DNA from: Chitinophaga niastensis
Lineage (GTDB): Bacteria > Bacteroidota > Bacteroidia > Chitinophagales > Chitinophagaceae
Assembly (NCBI RefSeq): GCF_003014755.1
Contig: NZ_PYAW01000001.1
Span: 806,001-870,000 of the forward strand
DNA: 64,000 bases
Direction: 5' to 3'
This document shows, piece after piece, positions 26,814 to 36,986 of this stretch. The notes below the pieces were generated by a model. It was not told where the DNA came from. It did not search any database and was given only the letters and a program-made list of their open reading frames with translations. Every line of letters starts with the position of its first letter. Within the stretch, counting starts at the first letter, position 1. A program made the position numbers and the translations under genes.

Positions 26814-28197
26814 ACTGCTTCGCAAGGGTAGCCATCCACTGGCTGATGTGATTACAGTTTTTATATTCGTCATCTACATGTACGTAGAACGTTGGTATTT
26901 TTTCAATGAGCCATTTGTTGATAGCTTCTGCACGTTTAATATCCAGGGTCCGTTGCTGAACGCGGGAATAATCATCCGTGAGATTTTCTCTGTGTGGCTG
27001 TGTGCGTGTTTTCAGGTAAACGATACGGATAGCAGTGCGACCGTTTTCGTCTGTAAACTGTGCGGGAGCGGATATTTTGCCTGGTTTCAGGGTATCCAGC
27101 ATCAGCACGATATCTCTTTGACCAGGATCATCCAGTTGGTCTATGGTGATTAATGTACCACCGTCGCCAGTTTTGGATTGGATCATACCGCCATCGAATT
27201 TAGACGTTGTTGCATCACTGTATTTGGATACTGCTTCTGAGAAGGTCATTTTACCGGCCAGAATGTTGGCGCGGATAGAATCCAGTTTAGTAGTACCTGA
27301 CGCGAGATCTGATTTGGTTACCGCTGCTCTTACGAGGATGTGCTGTACCGTTACATTATCTCCTGCGCGTTTCAGCATTTGTATCAGGTGATAGCCATGT
27401 TGAGATTTTACGGGGGAAGATATTTCGCCTTCTTTTAAACGGAAAGCTGCGGCCAGAAAGTCAGGATCCCACGTGTTTTTATCATTACGATTTAATACGT
27501 AAACACCTTTATTATCTTTTACACCCGGGTCTTCGGAGTAGAGGATTGCCAGTGAACCAAAGTCTGATTCTTTATTCAGTACCCGTTTTTTGAAATCGAG
27601 CAGGCGGTCAATAGCGTATTGGTCCATTTCGCGGGTCGCTTTAGGCTGTATCACGATGGTACCTATTTCCAGTTCTGATTCGTAGAACTTGAGACTATCT
27701 TTAGGGATAGCATCGAAGAAACGTTTTACTTCTGATGGCGTTACTTTTACCGGTTCAATGATCTTGTTCCGCATAGCTTGTGCCAGCAAACCTTCTTTGA
27801 TAGGTGTACGGAAACGTTCGCGGAGCTGATAGATAGAGTAGCCGGTGATTTCCTTCATTTTCTCTTTGGTACCGTACATCTGCTCGAAGTAGCGGATACG
27901 GTTTTCCATCTGTGCTTCCACATCACCATCACTCACGGGTAAGCTATCGCGTTCTGCCTGGAGCACCATCACCTTTTGGGAAATCAGCATTTCCATGGTT
28001 TTGCAGGCAGCTTCGGGAGAGATGTTGCCGTCTACCGAATTACGCTGCTGATCGGCGAGCGCGCCATCCATATCGGATTTGAGGATAATCTTATCCCCTA
28101 CAACCCCGATAATTTTGTCTGCCACCAGTTTTTGCTGGGCCGTAGAAGCTTGCCAAAATAGCAAAGCGCCTGCGGATAATGCCAAAAGTTTCTTCAT
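26812..28197 (-). CDS. SurA-like periplasmic peptidylprolyl isomerase
   Basis: A roughly 461-residue periplasmic foldase. The signal peptide (LLALSAGALLFWQASTAQ) is followed by a SurA-type N-terminal helical domain (about 25-170) and two parvulin (PpiC) domains, at about 175-280 and 285-390, with typical segments such as FGSLAILYSEDPG, GYHLIQMLKRA and VQHILVRA. Members assist outer-membrane protein folding. A longer frame opens at 28227; the ATG at 28197 fits the signal peptide better. Confidence 0.88.
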   Translation of the reverse strand: MKKLLALSAGALLFWQASTAQQKLVADKIIGVVGDKIILKSDMDGALADQQRNSVDGNISPEAACKTMEMLISQKVMVLQAERDSLPVSDGDVEAQMENRIRYFEQMYGTKEKMKEITGYSIYQLRERFRTPIKEGLLAQAMRNKIIEPVKVTPSEVKRFFDAIPKDSLKFYESELEIGTIVIQPKATREMDQYAIDRLLDFKKRVLNKESDFGSLAILYSEDPGVKDNKGVYVLNRNDKNTWDPDFLAAAFRLKEGEISSPVKSQHGYHLIQMLKRAGDNVTVQHILVRAAVTKSDLASGTTKLDSIRANILAGKMTFSEAVSKYSDATTSKFDGGMIQSKTGDGGTLITIDQLDDPGQRDIVLMLDTLKPGKISAPAQFTDENGRTAIRIVYLKTRTQPHRENLTDDYSRVQQRTLDIKRAEAINKWLIEKIPTFYVHVDDEYKNCNHISQWMATLAKQ

Positions 28198-28282
28198 ACA
28201 AAAGCGGTAAAATTCAAAAATAACCAATTAAAGATCAGGTCTGTAGGTAAAGTCGATGGATTTAACAAAAGTTTAGATAAGC

Positions 28283-28413
28283 AGCCAGCTTTTAGCTATT
28301 AGCGTTTAGCAAAAAAAATACAGCGAAGAAAATCGCGATTAACAGAATTGTCTATAATCGCTCTTTTCTTCGCTGCATTTTTACTAAAAGCTAGTAGCTA
28401 AAAGCTAATGGCT
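28283..28413. repeat. Composite palindrome F (AGCTTTTAGC arms)
   Basis: A long imperfect palindrome: arms 28283-28340 and 28356-28413 pair through AGCTTTTAGCTA-type units and an inner GCAGCGAAGAAAA block. It shares arm and core sequence with palindrome B. It lies six bases beyond the 3' end of infB and upstream of the SurA-like gene, the position of a terminator. Confidence 0.65.
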
Positions 28414-28418
28414 TCCTA

Positions 28419-31400
28419 TTATAAGGTTCTTTTTACTTCTACTTCTTCGAAACCTTCGATGTTATCGTTAGGTCTCAGGTCACTGTATCCACGAACACTC
28501 AAACCGCACTCCATGTTGGCTGCTACTTCTTTCACGTCATCTTTATAACGTTTCAGAGAGCCGAGCTCGCCTGTGTGAACCACGATACCGTCGCGCACCA
28601 CGTTGATACGGGTGTTTCTTGTCAGCTTGCCATCTGTAACGAAGCAACCTGCCACGGTAACTTTTTCGAATTTGTAAGTTTCGCGCACCTGAACGTTGCA
28701 CACCACTTTCTTCTCGATTTTTGGTTCCAACATACCTTCCATGGCGCTCTTGATTTCATCGATCGCGTCATAGATGATAGAGTAGTTACGGATTTCGATA
28801 TTTTCTTTTTCCGCCAGCTTAGCAGCCTGGGAAGAAGGACGTACCTGGAATCCGAGGATGATCGCATCAGAAGCGGTTGCCAGCAATACGTCTGATTCTG
28901 TAATCTGACCTACTGCTTTATGTACGATACTGATCACAATTTCTTCGGTAGACAGTTTCTGCAGGGAGTCACTCAATGCTTCTACGGAACCATCAAAGTC
29001 AGCCTTGATGATCAGGTTCAGCTGTTTAAAGTTACCCAGTGCCAGACGGCGACCGATTTCATCCAGTGTGATATGTTTCTTGGTACGGATACCTTGTTCG
29101 CGAACGATCTGGGCTCTGCGGTTGGCCACTTCTTTGGCTTCAGATTCGTCTGTAAACATTTTGAACTTCTCACCTGCCTGTGGTGCACCATTCAAGCCGA
29201 GTACCTGTACTGGCATGGATGGTCCTGCTTCTTCCATTTTCTGACCGCGTTCATTGAACATGGCTTTGATTTTACCGAAGAAGGAACCGGATACAATGGT
29301 ATCGCCCTGACGTAGGGTACCGTTTTGTACCAGCAGGGAGGCTACGTAACCGCGGCCTTTATCCAGTGTTGCTTCCACGATGCTACCGGATGCTTCCCTG
29401 TTAGGGTTAGCTTTCAATTCCAGCAATTCCGCTTCCAGCAATAATTTCTCAAGGAGAATATCAATATTCAACCCGTTTTTCGCAGATATCTCCTGGCTTT
29501 GGTATTTACCGCCCCAATCTTCTACGAGGAGGTTCATGCCGGCTAGTTGTTCTTTGATTTTTTCAGGGTTGGAGCCTTCTTTATCCACTTTATTGATAGC
29601 GAATACCATTGGCAGGCCAGCAGCCTGAGAGTGGGAGATAGCTTCTTTTGTTTGTGGCATGATAGCATCATCCGCCGCTACAACGATTACAGCGATATCT
29701 GCTGCTTTGGCACCACGGGCACGCATCGCGGTAAACGCTTCGTGACCAGGTGTATCGAGGAAGGTGATTTTTTTGCCACTTACAGTAGTTACCTGGTAGG
29801 CACCAATGTGCTGGGTGATGCCACCTGCTTCACCGGCTACTACGTTGGCACTACGGATATAATCCAGTAAGGATGTTTTACCATGATCTACGTGACCCAT
29901 GATGGTAACGATCGGAGCACGTGGTTCCTGATCTTCAGGAGCATCTACTTCATCATCATCATCTGTTTCTTCCGCATCTTCCAGTCCGATAAATTCAACT
30001 TCAAAGCCAAATTCACCAGCTACCAGTTCTATTACTTCCGCATCCAGACGTTGGTTAATGGAAACCATGATACCGAGGCCCATACATTTGGAGATTACTT
30101 CTGCGAAGCTTACATCCATCAGGTTGGCCAATTCGCTCACAGATACGAATTCTGTAACCTGGAGCTTATTGTTTTCGTTACCTTCTTTGGCTTTCTGGTG
30201 AGCTCTTTCCTCACGTTTCTCCCTACGGTGTTTGGATTTCACGTTTTTACCGCGACCGCCACCGAGTTTGGCCATTGTTTCCTTGATCTTATTCTGGATC
30301 TCGTTTTTATCGATTTCTTTCTCTTCAGTAGTGCGTTTGTCATCGCGACCGCCTTGGCCTGGTCTGTTATAACCGCCACCTGTTCCGGCTGGTCTGTTAT
30401 AACCACCACCTGCGGGTCTGTTTCCGCCTGGGCCGCCGCCTGGACGGTTGTAACCACCACCACCTTGTCCGGCTGGTCTGTTACCACCTGGACCGCCTGT
30501 TCCGGCTGGCCTGTTATAGCCACCGCCTTGTCCGGCTGGTCTGTTGTAACCACCACCACCTGTTGTTCCGGTGTTAGCGCCGCCTCCTGGGCGGTTATTA
30601 TTGTTCCGGTTATCGCCTTGTGGACGATTTCCGCCGCCCTGATGGCCACCACCGGCACGGTTATCACCACCATGATGAGGGCGATTGCCGCCTTGTCTGT
30701 CATGTTGATGAGGTGGGCGATGTTCACCCGGAGGGCCGTCTTTACGGTCACCTTCTTTGAAATCTTTAGGCTGAACGGGTTCAGGTTTCTTTTCCACGAT
30801 AATACGCTTGCGTTTGCGTTTTTCGTCCCTGCTAAAGTTATTCTTATTGTTATCGCGTCTGTCAGATTGAACTGGCAGCTCTATTTTACCGATTACTTTA
30901 GGGCCGGTTAATTTTTCGGCCTGAATATTTTCGATAACAGCAGCGCCTGATGGTTCATCCTGTTGTGCCTGTGGAGCAGGTACTACGGGAGAAGGAGGAG
31001 GTGTTGGCTGGCTGATGTTTTTATTATCAGCAGTAGTGGGTTTGCGATGTTCAGTCTTTACGACATGTTTAACAGGAATATGCGCCGGTTCTTTAATTGC
31101 AGCCGGTTTTGCCTCTTGTAATACTTCTTCCACTTTTTTAACTACAGGTTTATCTTCAACCGGTGCGGCTTTTTCCGTTTTTTCTGTCGTATCGGTCTTT
31201 TCTGTTTTCGCTACTTTCTCTGCCTGTGGAGCGGTTTCGGCTACGGGAGCTTTTTCCACTTTTTCGGCTATATCAGCTTTTTCCACTGGTTTTTCAGTTG
31301 GTGCTGTAGTTGCTTCCTTTACAGGAGGGGCAGCCACCGGTTTAGGTTCCGGTTGTTTTTCAGCAACAGGAGGAGCAGGAGTTACCGGTTCAGGTTTTAC

Positions 31401-32108
31401 TTCCTGTACTGGTGGTTTTACTGCCTCTGGTTGCGGAGCCGGGGCTTCCGGTTCTGCTTTTTTAGCAACTGTTTTTTTATTGCGGTTTAATGCGTCCAGG
31501 TCAATAGTAGTAATGACTTTAGGGCCGTTTATTTTCGGCGTCTCTGCTTTTACTACTTCTGGCTCAGCGGGAGGAGGTGTAACCGGTGCTTTAGGCACTT
31601 CCGCAACAGGGGGAGCTGTAACAACGGGAGGCGCTGGTGCTGGTTTCGGTTCTACTTTCTCTTTCGCGGGAGGTGGTGGTGGTGGTGCTGGCGCAGCAGC
31701 TACCGGGGCTTCCTGTTTAGGAGCTTCCTTAACGGGCTCCGGTTTAGGTTCAGCCTTAGGTTCCTGTTTAGGCGCTTCTGCTACAGGAGCAGTGGCTGCT
31801 TCTTCTTTTTCTTTAGTGGTATTCTTTTTAGCCGCCGCTTCCGCTTCCTCCTTCTCCTTCTTCTTCATCGTTTCTAACACGCTTCCTTTAGGGAGGGCTA
31901 TCTGGTCGCTTTTGCGTTTGTTAGCCTTGTCCTGCTGGAATTCCGACTGCAGAGCTGAGTACATAACAGCCGTGAGGCGGGCATTGGGAGAACCAAAGCC
32001 ACCCATGTCAAAGCCTTTATTGCCAAGGAAGTCAATGAGGGTTTCCTTACCAATATTAAACTCCTTGGCTGCAGCCAGCAATCGTGGTGTGTTGTTTGTT
32101 GTTTCAGG
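28419..32108 (-). CDS. infB: Translation initiation factor IF-2 with a very long disordered N-terminus
   Basis: IF-2 is the GTPase that places initiator tRNA on the ribosome. Starting at MPETTNNT (32108) gives about 1229 residues; the open frame extends to 32249, but this start matches the family N-terminus. Residues 1-80 form an IF2N-like domain, about 100-430 is Pro/Ala/Glu/Lys-rich, and about 480-620 is rich in Asn, Arg and Gly with five GYNRP units. The second IF2N domain follows, then the G domain (GHVDHGKT near 737, [15 protein letters not shown]) and domains II-IV. It follows nusA, as in the usual rimP-nusA-infB order. Confidence 0.95.
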   Translation of the reverse strand, partial: PETTNNTPRLLAAAKEFNIGKETLIDFLGNKGFDMGGFGSPNARLTAVMYSALQSEFQQDKANKRKSDQIALPKGSVLETMKKKEKEEAEAAAKKNTTKEKEEAATAPVAEAPKQEPKAEPKPEPVKEAPKQEAPVAAAPAPPPPPPAKEKVEPKPAPAPPVVTAPPVAEVPKAPVTPPPAEPEVVKAETPKINGPKVITTIDLDALNRNKKTVAKKAEPEAPAPQPEAVKPPVQEVKPEPVTPAPPVAEKQPEPKPVAAPPVKEATTAPTEKPVEKADIAEKVEKAPVAETAPQAEKVAKTEKTDTTEKTEKAAPVEDKPVVKKVEEVLQEAKPAAIKEPAHIPVKHVVKTEHRKPTTADNKNISQPTPPPSPVVPAPQAQQDEPSGAAVIENIQAEKLTGPKVIGKIELPVQSDRRDNNKNNFSRDEKRKRKRIIVEKKPEPVQPKDFKEGDRKDGPPGEHRPPHQHDRQGGNRPHHGGDNRAGGGHQGGGNRPQGDNRNNNNRPGGGANTGTTGGGGYNRPAGQGGGYNRPAGTGGPGGNRPAGQGGGGYNRPGGGPGGNRPAGGGYNRPAGTGGGYNRPGQGGRDDKRTTEEKEIDKNEIQNKIKETMAKLGGGRGKNVKSKHRREKREERAHQKAKEGNENNKLQVTEFVSVSELANLMDVSFAEVISKCMGLGIMVSINQRLDAEVIELVAGEFGFEVEFIGLEDAEETDDDDEVDAPEDQEPRAPIVTIMGHVDHGKTSLLDYIRSANVVAGEAGGITQHIGAYQVTTVSGKKITFLDTPGHEAFTAMRARGAKAADIAVIVVAADDAIMPQTKEAISHSQAAGLPMVFAINKVDKEGSNPEKIKEQLAGMNLLVEDWGGKYQSQEISAKNGLNIDILLEKLLLEAELLELKANPNREASGSIVEATLDKGRGYVASLLVQNGTLRQGDTIVSGSFFGKIKAMFNERGQKMEEAGPSMPVQVLGLNGAPQAGEKFKMFTDESEAKEVANRRAQIVREQGIRTKKHITLDEIGRRLALGNFKQLNLIIKADFDGSVEALSDSLQKLSTEEIVISIVHKAVGQITESDVLLATASDAIILGFQVRPSSQAAKLAEKENIEIRNYSIIYDAIDEIKSAMEGMLEPKIEKKVVCNVQVRETYKFEKVTVAGCFVTDGKLTRNTRINVVRDGIVVHTGELGSLKRYKDDVKEVAANMECGLSVRGYSDLRPNDNIEGFEEVEVKRTL

Positions 32109-32235
32109 CATATCGTATTTCGGGCCTCCCCTGTTTCCGCCAGAGGCGGATGCTTTTTTACGTTTAAACAATAACTCGAAAAAATCAATTCCCTTTCTAA
32201 TAAGGCCTTTACCTGGGAAGGGTTGTGGCTCGGCT

Positions 32236-33483
32236 TTATTCTTTGTCAAACTCTTCCTGTAATATTCTTCTTACATCCTGCACTGTCTCTTCTTCCAGAT
32301 CGGAACGGCGAACCAGTTCTTCAACGGTTAGCTCTAATACGCTGCGGGCAGTGTCACAACCTATTCGTTTCAATTCATCTATGATCCATTCTTCGATTTC
32401 ATCTGAGAATTCTTCCAGATCGATATCGAATTCAGATTGTTCCTGTGCTTCATCACGGAATACATCAATTTCGAAACCGGTCAATTCGCAGGCCAGCTTG
32501 ATGTTTACTCCTTTTTTACCGATGGCCAGGGAAACCTGATCAGGGTTGAGATAAACAGAAGCGTATTTATTTTCGTTATCCACTTCCATGCGGCTGATCC
32601 TGGCAGGTGTTAAGGAACGCTGAATCAACAGTTGAATGTTGGTGGTAAAGTTGATAATATCGATATTTTCATTTCTGAGTTCGCGAACGATACCATGTAT
32701 GCGGCTACCTTTCATACCCACACAAGCTCCAACCGGATCGATACGGTCATCGTAGGATTCTACGGCGACTTTAGCTCTTTCCCCTGGTTCACGAACGATT
32801 TTCTTGATTACAATAAGCCCGTCAAAGATCTCAGGCACCTCAATTTCCAGCAATTTAGCCAGGAAGGATGGATGTGTGCGGGAGAGAATGATGAGTGGTG
32901 CGTTATTCTTCATTTCTACTTTCTTCACCACCGCTCTAACATTCTCCCCTTTTTTGAAATAATCTGTGGGGATTTGTTCAGATTTAGGCAAAATTAACTC
33001 ATTCCCTTCATCATCAAGCAATAAAACTTCTTTTTTCCAAACCTGGTAAACTTCACCGTTTACGATTTCACCAGCTTTATCAGCATATTTCTTTACAAGA
33101 ATGTTCTTTTTCAGATCACCGATACGGGCGGACAAAGTTTGTTTAGCCGCCAGGATAGCCCTACGGCCGAAATCCATGATCTCTACTTCTTCATATAAAT
33201 CTTCACCTACCTGGTAATCCGGTTCTACTTTAATAGCTTCGGAATACGCGATCTGTGCATTATCATCTTCTACTTCCCCATCAGTAACGATGGTTCGACG
33301 GCGTAATATTTCAAGGTCACCTTTTTCGGTATTTACAATCACGTCAAAATTCTCATCTGAGCCATACTTTTTCCGCAGTAGTGTTTTGAACACATCCTCC
33401 AAGACCTTCATCAATGTAGGACGGTCAATATTTTCCGCCTCCTTGAACTCGGTAAATGACTCAATCAAGTTAATACTAGCCAT
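32236..33483 (-). CDS. nusA: Transcription termination/antitermination factor NusA
   Basis: A 415-residue NusA. It has the N-terminal RNA-polymerase-binding domain (about 1-125), an S1 domain (about 130-200), and two KH domains with [18 protein letters not shown] and [15 protein letters not shown]. The C-terminus is acidic and short, without the proteobacterial AR repeats, which is normal for Bacteroidota. rimP lies 16 bases upstream, and infB follows. Confidence 0.95.
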   Translation of the reverse strand: MASINLIESFTEFKEAENIDRPTLMKVLEDVFKTLLRKKYGSDENFDVIVNTEKGDLEILRRRTIVTDGEVEDDNAQIAYSEAIKVEPDYQVGEDLYEEVEIMDFGRRAILAAKQTLSARIGDLKKNILVKKYADKAGEIVNGEVYQVWKKEVLLLDDEGNELILPKSEQIPTDYFKKGENVRAVVKKVEMKNNAPLIILSRTHPSFLAKLLEIEVPEIFDGLIVIKKIVREPGERAKVAVESYDDRIDPVGACVGMKGSRIHGIVRELRNENIDIINFTTNIQLLIQRSLTPARISRMEVDNENKYASVYLNPDQVSLAIGKKGVNIKLACELTGFEIDVFRDEAQEQSEFDIDLEEFSDEIEEWIIDELKRIGCDTARSVLELTVEELVRRSDLEEETVQDVRRILQEEFDKE

Positions 33484-33499
33484 GTTTAGTTGTTATATT

Positions 33500-33964
33500 T
33501 TAAAACACGATGCACACCTTCGTGTGCTTAATTTCATTTAGTTGTAAATCGGTTGATTTCTTTTCTTTCTTTTTGCCAATAACCTCTTCGATGTTAATCA
33601 TCTCTTCGGTTACTGCCAACAATGTCCCTTCCTTTTTGGAGCCATCCAGCAGGGTTACTTCCACTTTGCGTCCAATATTTTTAAGGTATTGTCTGTGCAA
33701 TATCAGCGGTTCATCCAGTCCGGGGGAGGAAACTTCCAGGGAGAAATCGTTGTCGGGGAACAGTTCAGCCGTTTCCAGCAAAGGATATAACTGACGGTTA
33801 AATGACACCAGTTTACCCACCGGCACACCTTTATCTCCGTCTAAAAAGAGCTTTATATTGTTTGTGGGCTTAATTCTGATGTCTACCAAAAAATTGTCGG
33901 GATCGTTAGCCAGCAGTCCTTCTGCCATTTCCCGGATAGCCTTTATCAAGTGTTCGTTTGCCAT
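33500..33964 (-). CDS. rimP: Ribosome maturation factor RimP
   Basis: A 154-residue RimP, needed for 30S maturation. It contains the typical core LEVSSPGLDEPL and a C-terminal SH3-like segment (VEVTLLDGSKKEGTLLAV). The longest frame opens at 34012, but the internal MANEHLIKAIREMAEG start at 33964 matches family length and is preferred. First gene of rimP-nusA-infB. Confidence 0.92.
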   Translation of the reverse strand: MANEHLIKAIREMAEGLLANDPDNFLVDIRIKPTNNIKLFLDGDKGVPVGKLVSFNRQLYPLLETAELFPDNDFSLEVSSPGLDEPLILHRQYLKNIGRKVEVTLLDGSKKEGTLLAVTEEMINIEEVIGKKKEKKSTDLQLNEIKHTKVCIVF

Positions 33965-34271
33965 ACAAAAAGCGCGAAGGGGACAATATCTCGTCCCCTT
34001 CGTTTGAATCATTTTTCCTCGTACAAAATTAGGATTTTATTTGGATTGAAAAACTATTTCTTTATTCTGTACATAAATATTTATCTCAGAAGCACTGCCA
34101 TCTTTCATATATTGTTTTTAAATATCTAATGCGCCTGCCTTTATCTGTTGAAAATAAATCCGATGCTGATCGCATGACCAGCGCTTTTATCTTCCCGGAA
34201 AGTTAAAAAAACCTTAAAATGAAGCCATTATAAAGGTGCCGGAATAGATATTCCGCTAACTTCGCGCTATT

Positions 34272-34520
34272 ATGTTGAAATTTTTGCTTTCTATATTCTT
34301 TGCATGGTTGCTTTACAAACTGGTATTTGATTTAATCATACCGGGCTATAAAGTGACGAAACAAGTGCGCAGACAGATGAGCGATATGCAACAGCATATG
34401 CGCCAACAATATGAAGAACAACAAGGGGGGCAGCCAGGGAATTCCCAGCAGCAGGCACCACCTGTTCAGCAGAAGCCTGCTGATAAAGGAGATTATATTG
34501 ACTTTGAAGAAATAAAATAA
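34272..34520 (+). CDS. DUF4834-family small membrane protein
   Basis: An 82-residue protein with one N-terminal membrane helix (LKFLLSIFFAWLLYKLVF), a charged helical stretch (KQVRRQMSDMQQHMRQQYEE), a Gln/Pro-rich linker and the short C-terminal motif DYIDFEEIK. This is the DUF4834 pattern of Bacteroidota. Function unknown. A strong two-way terminator lies directly after the stop. Confidence 0.8.
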   Translation: MLKFLLSIFFAWLLYKLVFDLIIPGYKVTKQVRRQMSDMQQHMRQQYEEQQGGQPGNSQQQAPPVQQKPADKGDYIDFEEIK

Positions 34521-34548
34521 AAAATGCCGGTTCAACACCGGCATTTTT
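34521..34548. terminator. Bidirectional Rho-independent terminator
   Basis: The stem AAATGCCGGT/ACCGGCATTT with a five-base loop is flanked by A-run and T-run. It lies between the convergent DUF4834 and HAD genes. Confidence 0.9.
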
Positions 34549-34549
34549 A

Positions 34550-35179
34550 TTATACCGCACTTTGCGGACGAAAAATATCCAGGATCGTTTTAGGTGATTG
34601 CAGATGAATAGTATGCAACCCTACTGCCTTAGCACCTTCTATATTAGGCAGGAGATCATCAACAAAGAGTGTTTCTGCGGCTATCAGGCCATTTTCATCC
34701 AATACCATCTGGTAAGATTCCTTATCCGGCTTGCGGTGTCCCATCAAATGAGAATAGTAAGCTTTGTCAAAGAATGTGGCCAGCGACGGTATTCCCCTAC
34801 TCTGCTGCAGTATATTATTGAACGCATCCAGGTGGATAGCATTGGTATTACTGAGTAAATAAAGATTATAGTGTTGACGTAACTGCTGCAGTAATTGCAG
34901 TCGTTGTAGTGGAAAGTCCAGCAACATGGCATTCCAGGCAGCTGTTAACTGAGCGTCCGTTATGTTTTCGGGAGCATGTTTATGCATTTCAGCCAGAAAA
35001 TCTGCTGCTGTGATATGCCCTGTTTCCAGGTCATTAAACAGATTGGAGGCATGGAACTGCGTATACAGCTCACTGAAATTTTTAACGCCCAGGTTTACGA
35101 ATGCGTCGTTGGTGAGTTGGTAATTGATGTTGAGAATAACACCACCAAGATCGAATATGATATTTTTAATGCCTTGCAT
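34550..35179 (-). CDS. HAD-superfamily hydrolase
   Basis: A 209-residue HAD phosphatase, subfamily IA with the epsilon-type sequence pattern. It has the nucleophile motif in IIFDLGGVILN (the second Asp is replaced by Gly, as in many YihX-type proteins), LLSNTNAIH as motif II, a Lys in GHRKPDKESY and FVDDLLPNIEGA as motif IV. YihX-like enzymes act on sugar phosphates, but the substrate here is unknown. Its 5' side borders the tRNA-derived repeat at 35.2 kb. Confidence 0.85.
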   Translation of the reverse strand: MQGIKNIIFDLGGVILNINYQLTNDAFVNLGVKNFSELYTQFHASNLFNDLETGHITAADFLAEMHKHAPENITDAQLTAAWNAMLLDFPLQRLQLLQQLRQHYNLYLLSNTNAIHLDAFNNILQQSRGIPSLATFFDKAYYSHLMGHRKPDKESYQMVLDENGLIAAETLFVDDLLPNIEGAKAVGLHTIHLQSPKTILDIFRPQSAV

Positions 35180-35205
35180 AAGAGATGTAAATTGAATACA
35201 AAGAA

Positions 35206-35240
35206 AAAGGCTTTTAGCGTTTTTACCGCTAAAAGCCTTT
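35206..35240. terminator. Hairpin, left copy of the tRNA terminator
   Basis: Perfect 14-base arms AAAGGCTTTTAGCG (35206-35219) and 35227-35240. It closely resembles the hairpin behind the intact tRNA at 36941-36980 and lies in the same place relative to the tRNA fragment. Confidence 0.75.
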
Positions 35241-35254
35241 CTCGAATTTTCTGT

Positions 35255-35294
35255 GTCCCACCTGGGTATGATCCAGGTCCTCCTGATTAAGAGT
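35255..35294 (-). repeat. tRNA 3'-end fragment, candidate attachment-site repeat
   Basis: This stretch matches the 3' half of the intact tRNA (36989-37029) with four mismatches and one gap over 41 bases, covering the T arm and reaching the anticodon loop. Both copies have the same orientation and the same adjacent hairpin. This is the pattern left by integration at a tRNA 3' end. Confidence 0.75.
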
Positions 35295-35531
35295 TCCCCA
35301 AAGTGGTATTTCCAGTTATTTTCAGTTATTGCTAATTGCGTCTAAAACAGAGGCCCCTGCTAATTTTAACCAAATTCATACTTAAAATCGTATTTAGTCA
35401 ACCCAGCTTGGTTTTCGAAAACATGTATCAAATATACATCCCGGATTATTATGAAACAAAACAGCGTAAATGTAAAAGGGATGCCTGAAATCATGGTATC
35501 AGTATGAAAAATAGTTGTTACGTTACTACTT

Positions 35532-35539
35532 TATCTTTG
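35532..35539 (+). promoter_or_regulatory. Possible -7 element for the esterase gene
   Basis: TATCTTTG matches the Bacteroidota -7 consensus TAnnTTTG. No good -33 TTG is found at the right spacing, so support is partial. The rest of the 35297-35605 stretch is AT-rich and shows no gene. Confidence 0.35.
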
Positions 35540-35605
35540 ATGATCATCCTGAAGGCATAGGGATGATAAGGATGTTTTCTTATTTTTCATTATTGTAAAT
35601 TCTCT

Positions 35606-36823
35606 ATGAAGTATTCTAAAATTAACATCTCAGTACTAATTTTTTCAGTTTTCCTATTTCCATTAAACTTACTCGCTCAAGAAAGTATGGAACGGATTAT
35701 ATATAGTTTAAACAATATTATCAGGCCGATCGAAACGTTAAAGCCAGACAGCAACTTTGAAGACATAGACTTTTTGACTAAAACAATAGCAGACAAGGAA
35801 ATTATATCTTTAGGCGAAGTCACTCACGGCACTAGTGAGGTTTTTGATTATAAAGACAGATTATTGCGCCTTCTAATAACAAATCTGGGCTATAAAGCAA
35901 TAGGTTTGGAAAGTGATTTTATTGCAATTGAAAATATTGACGAGTATATAAATTCCAGGACTGATAGTCTGGTATTTTCACCTGGATCTCAAATAATAGC
36001 CACCAACCGTTCGATGATTGAGTGGCTCAGAAAATATAACAAAACAAGAATCAATCAGGATAAAGTTCATATTTATGGTTTAGAAGCCAGGGGTTTTGTT
36101 AACGTGATCAATAAAATTCTAAGTGTAATTCCAGCTATTGAGGAGGCTGATAAAAAGCTATTAGAAAAAGTTAAAACTGCAGAATATAGTAAAATACAAA
36201 AAACGGATATAAGTAACCTAAATGTAACAATAAGCAACCTGCAAAAAATTACAACCAATGATCTTCATAAGCATTACCTGGTTTTACTAAGTCAACTGGT
36301 AGATCACTATTATGAAACTAAGATAGGCTCAAGAGACGAACATATGGCTATAAATGCGATTTGGATCAAAGAAAGAGCTAAAAATAATAAATTAATTATC
36401 TGGGCGCATAATGGTCATGTTGCCAAAACCGAATTATATAAAAACCCTTCAATGGGAACCTACCTCAATAAACAATATGGTTCGAAATACTTCGTGATAG
36501 CTACAGATTTCAATGAAGGAAGTGTATACGTTAATGTATTTGTTGCAAAAAATAAACCGCTGTTGGGTTTTCAGCCTCATTATTACCCTGAGGTTAACTC
36601 AAATAAAGCCTATGAGTTTTATTTCAAACAATGCAAATTTAAAAATTTCATAATAGAAATTGATCCTTCTATGAAGGACCCTGTTTTAAGCAGATTTTTT
36701 AATCAATCGCTGGATATGAGAATGATTGGAGCATTAAGTATTCCAGCAAATAAAAATCTGTCCATTTCAAAAAATTTCGATTTGATTGTGTTCATTGATA
36801 AAACAAACAGCCAATTCAACTAG
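35606..36823 (+). CDS. Erythromycin esterase-family protein, secreted
   Basis: A 405-residue protein with a signal peptide (about 1-25, ending NLLAQ) and the erythromycin esterase-like fold. The family's catalytic landmarks appear in GEVTHGTSEVF (E71, H74), GLESDF (E102) and IWAHNGHVAK. Family members open macrolide lactones, but many relatives have other or unknown substrates, so resistance is not shown. The gene is visibly AT-richer than its neighbours and lies alone between the tRNA fragment and the intact tRNA, which suggests lateral transfer. A -7-like TATCTTTG (35532-35539) lies 66 bases upstream of the ATG. Confidence 0.85.
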   Translation: MKYSKINISVLIFSVFLFPLNLLAQESMERIIYSLNNIIRPIETLKPDSNFEDIDFLTKTIADKEIISLGEVTHGTSEVFDYKDRLLRLLITNLGYKAIGLESDFIAIENIDEYINSRTDSLVFSPGSQIIATNRSMIEWLRKYNKTRINQDKVHIYGLEARGFVNVINKILSVIPAIEEADKKLLEKVKTAEYSKIQKTDISNLNVTISNLQKITTNDLHKHYLVLLSQLVDHYYETKIGSRDEHMAINAIWIKERAKNNKLIIWAHNGHVAKTELYKNPSMGTYLNKQYGSKYFVIATDFNEGSVYVNVFVAKNKPLLGFQPHYYPEVNSNKAYEFYFKQCKFKNFIIEIDPSMKDPVLSRFFNQSLDMRMIGALSIPANKNLSISKNFDLIVFIDKTNSQFN

Positions 36824-36940
36824 TTGTTAAATCAAAATGTTTTGGAAAAAACAGGTGAGTCTGTCTTTTTTTAGAGTCCATAAAAAGGGGAATGGGCTGA
36901 ATGCTTTTGAAGCCTGTTGTATGCAAATTGTATGCAAACG

Positions 36941-36980
36941 AGAAAAGGCTTTCAGCGCCAAACCGCTGAAAGCCTTTTCT
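36941..36980 (-). terminator. Terminator of the CAU tRNA
   Basis: Perfect 17-base arms AGAAAAGGCTTTCAGCG (36941-36957) and 36964-36980, with TTTTCT at the 3' side on the reverse strand. It follows the tRNA 3' end by six bases and is duplicated, in diverged form, at 35206-35240. Confidence 0.8.
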
Positions 36981-36986
36981 ATTGCG

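Noticed and set aside
29883..30911. 342-codon plus-strand frame opposite infB
   Set aside because: Antisense to clearly coding IF-2 sequence, with no family features.
31015..32262. 415-codon plus-strand frame opposite infB
   Set aside because: It is the mirror of the low-complexity IF-2 N-terminus; the Gly/Ser/Ala/Thr-rich product follows from the codon pattern of the real gene.
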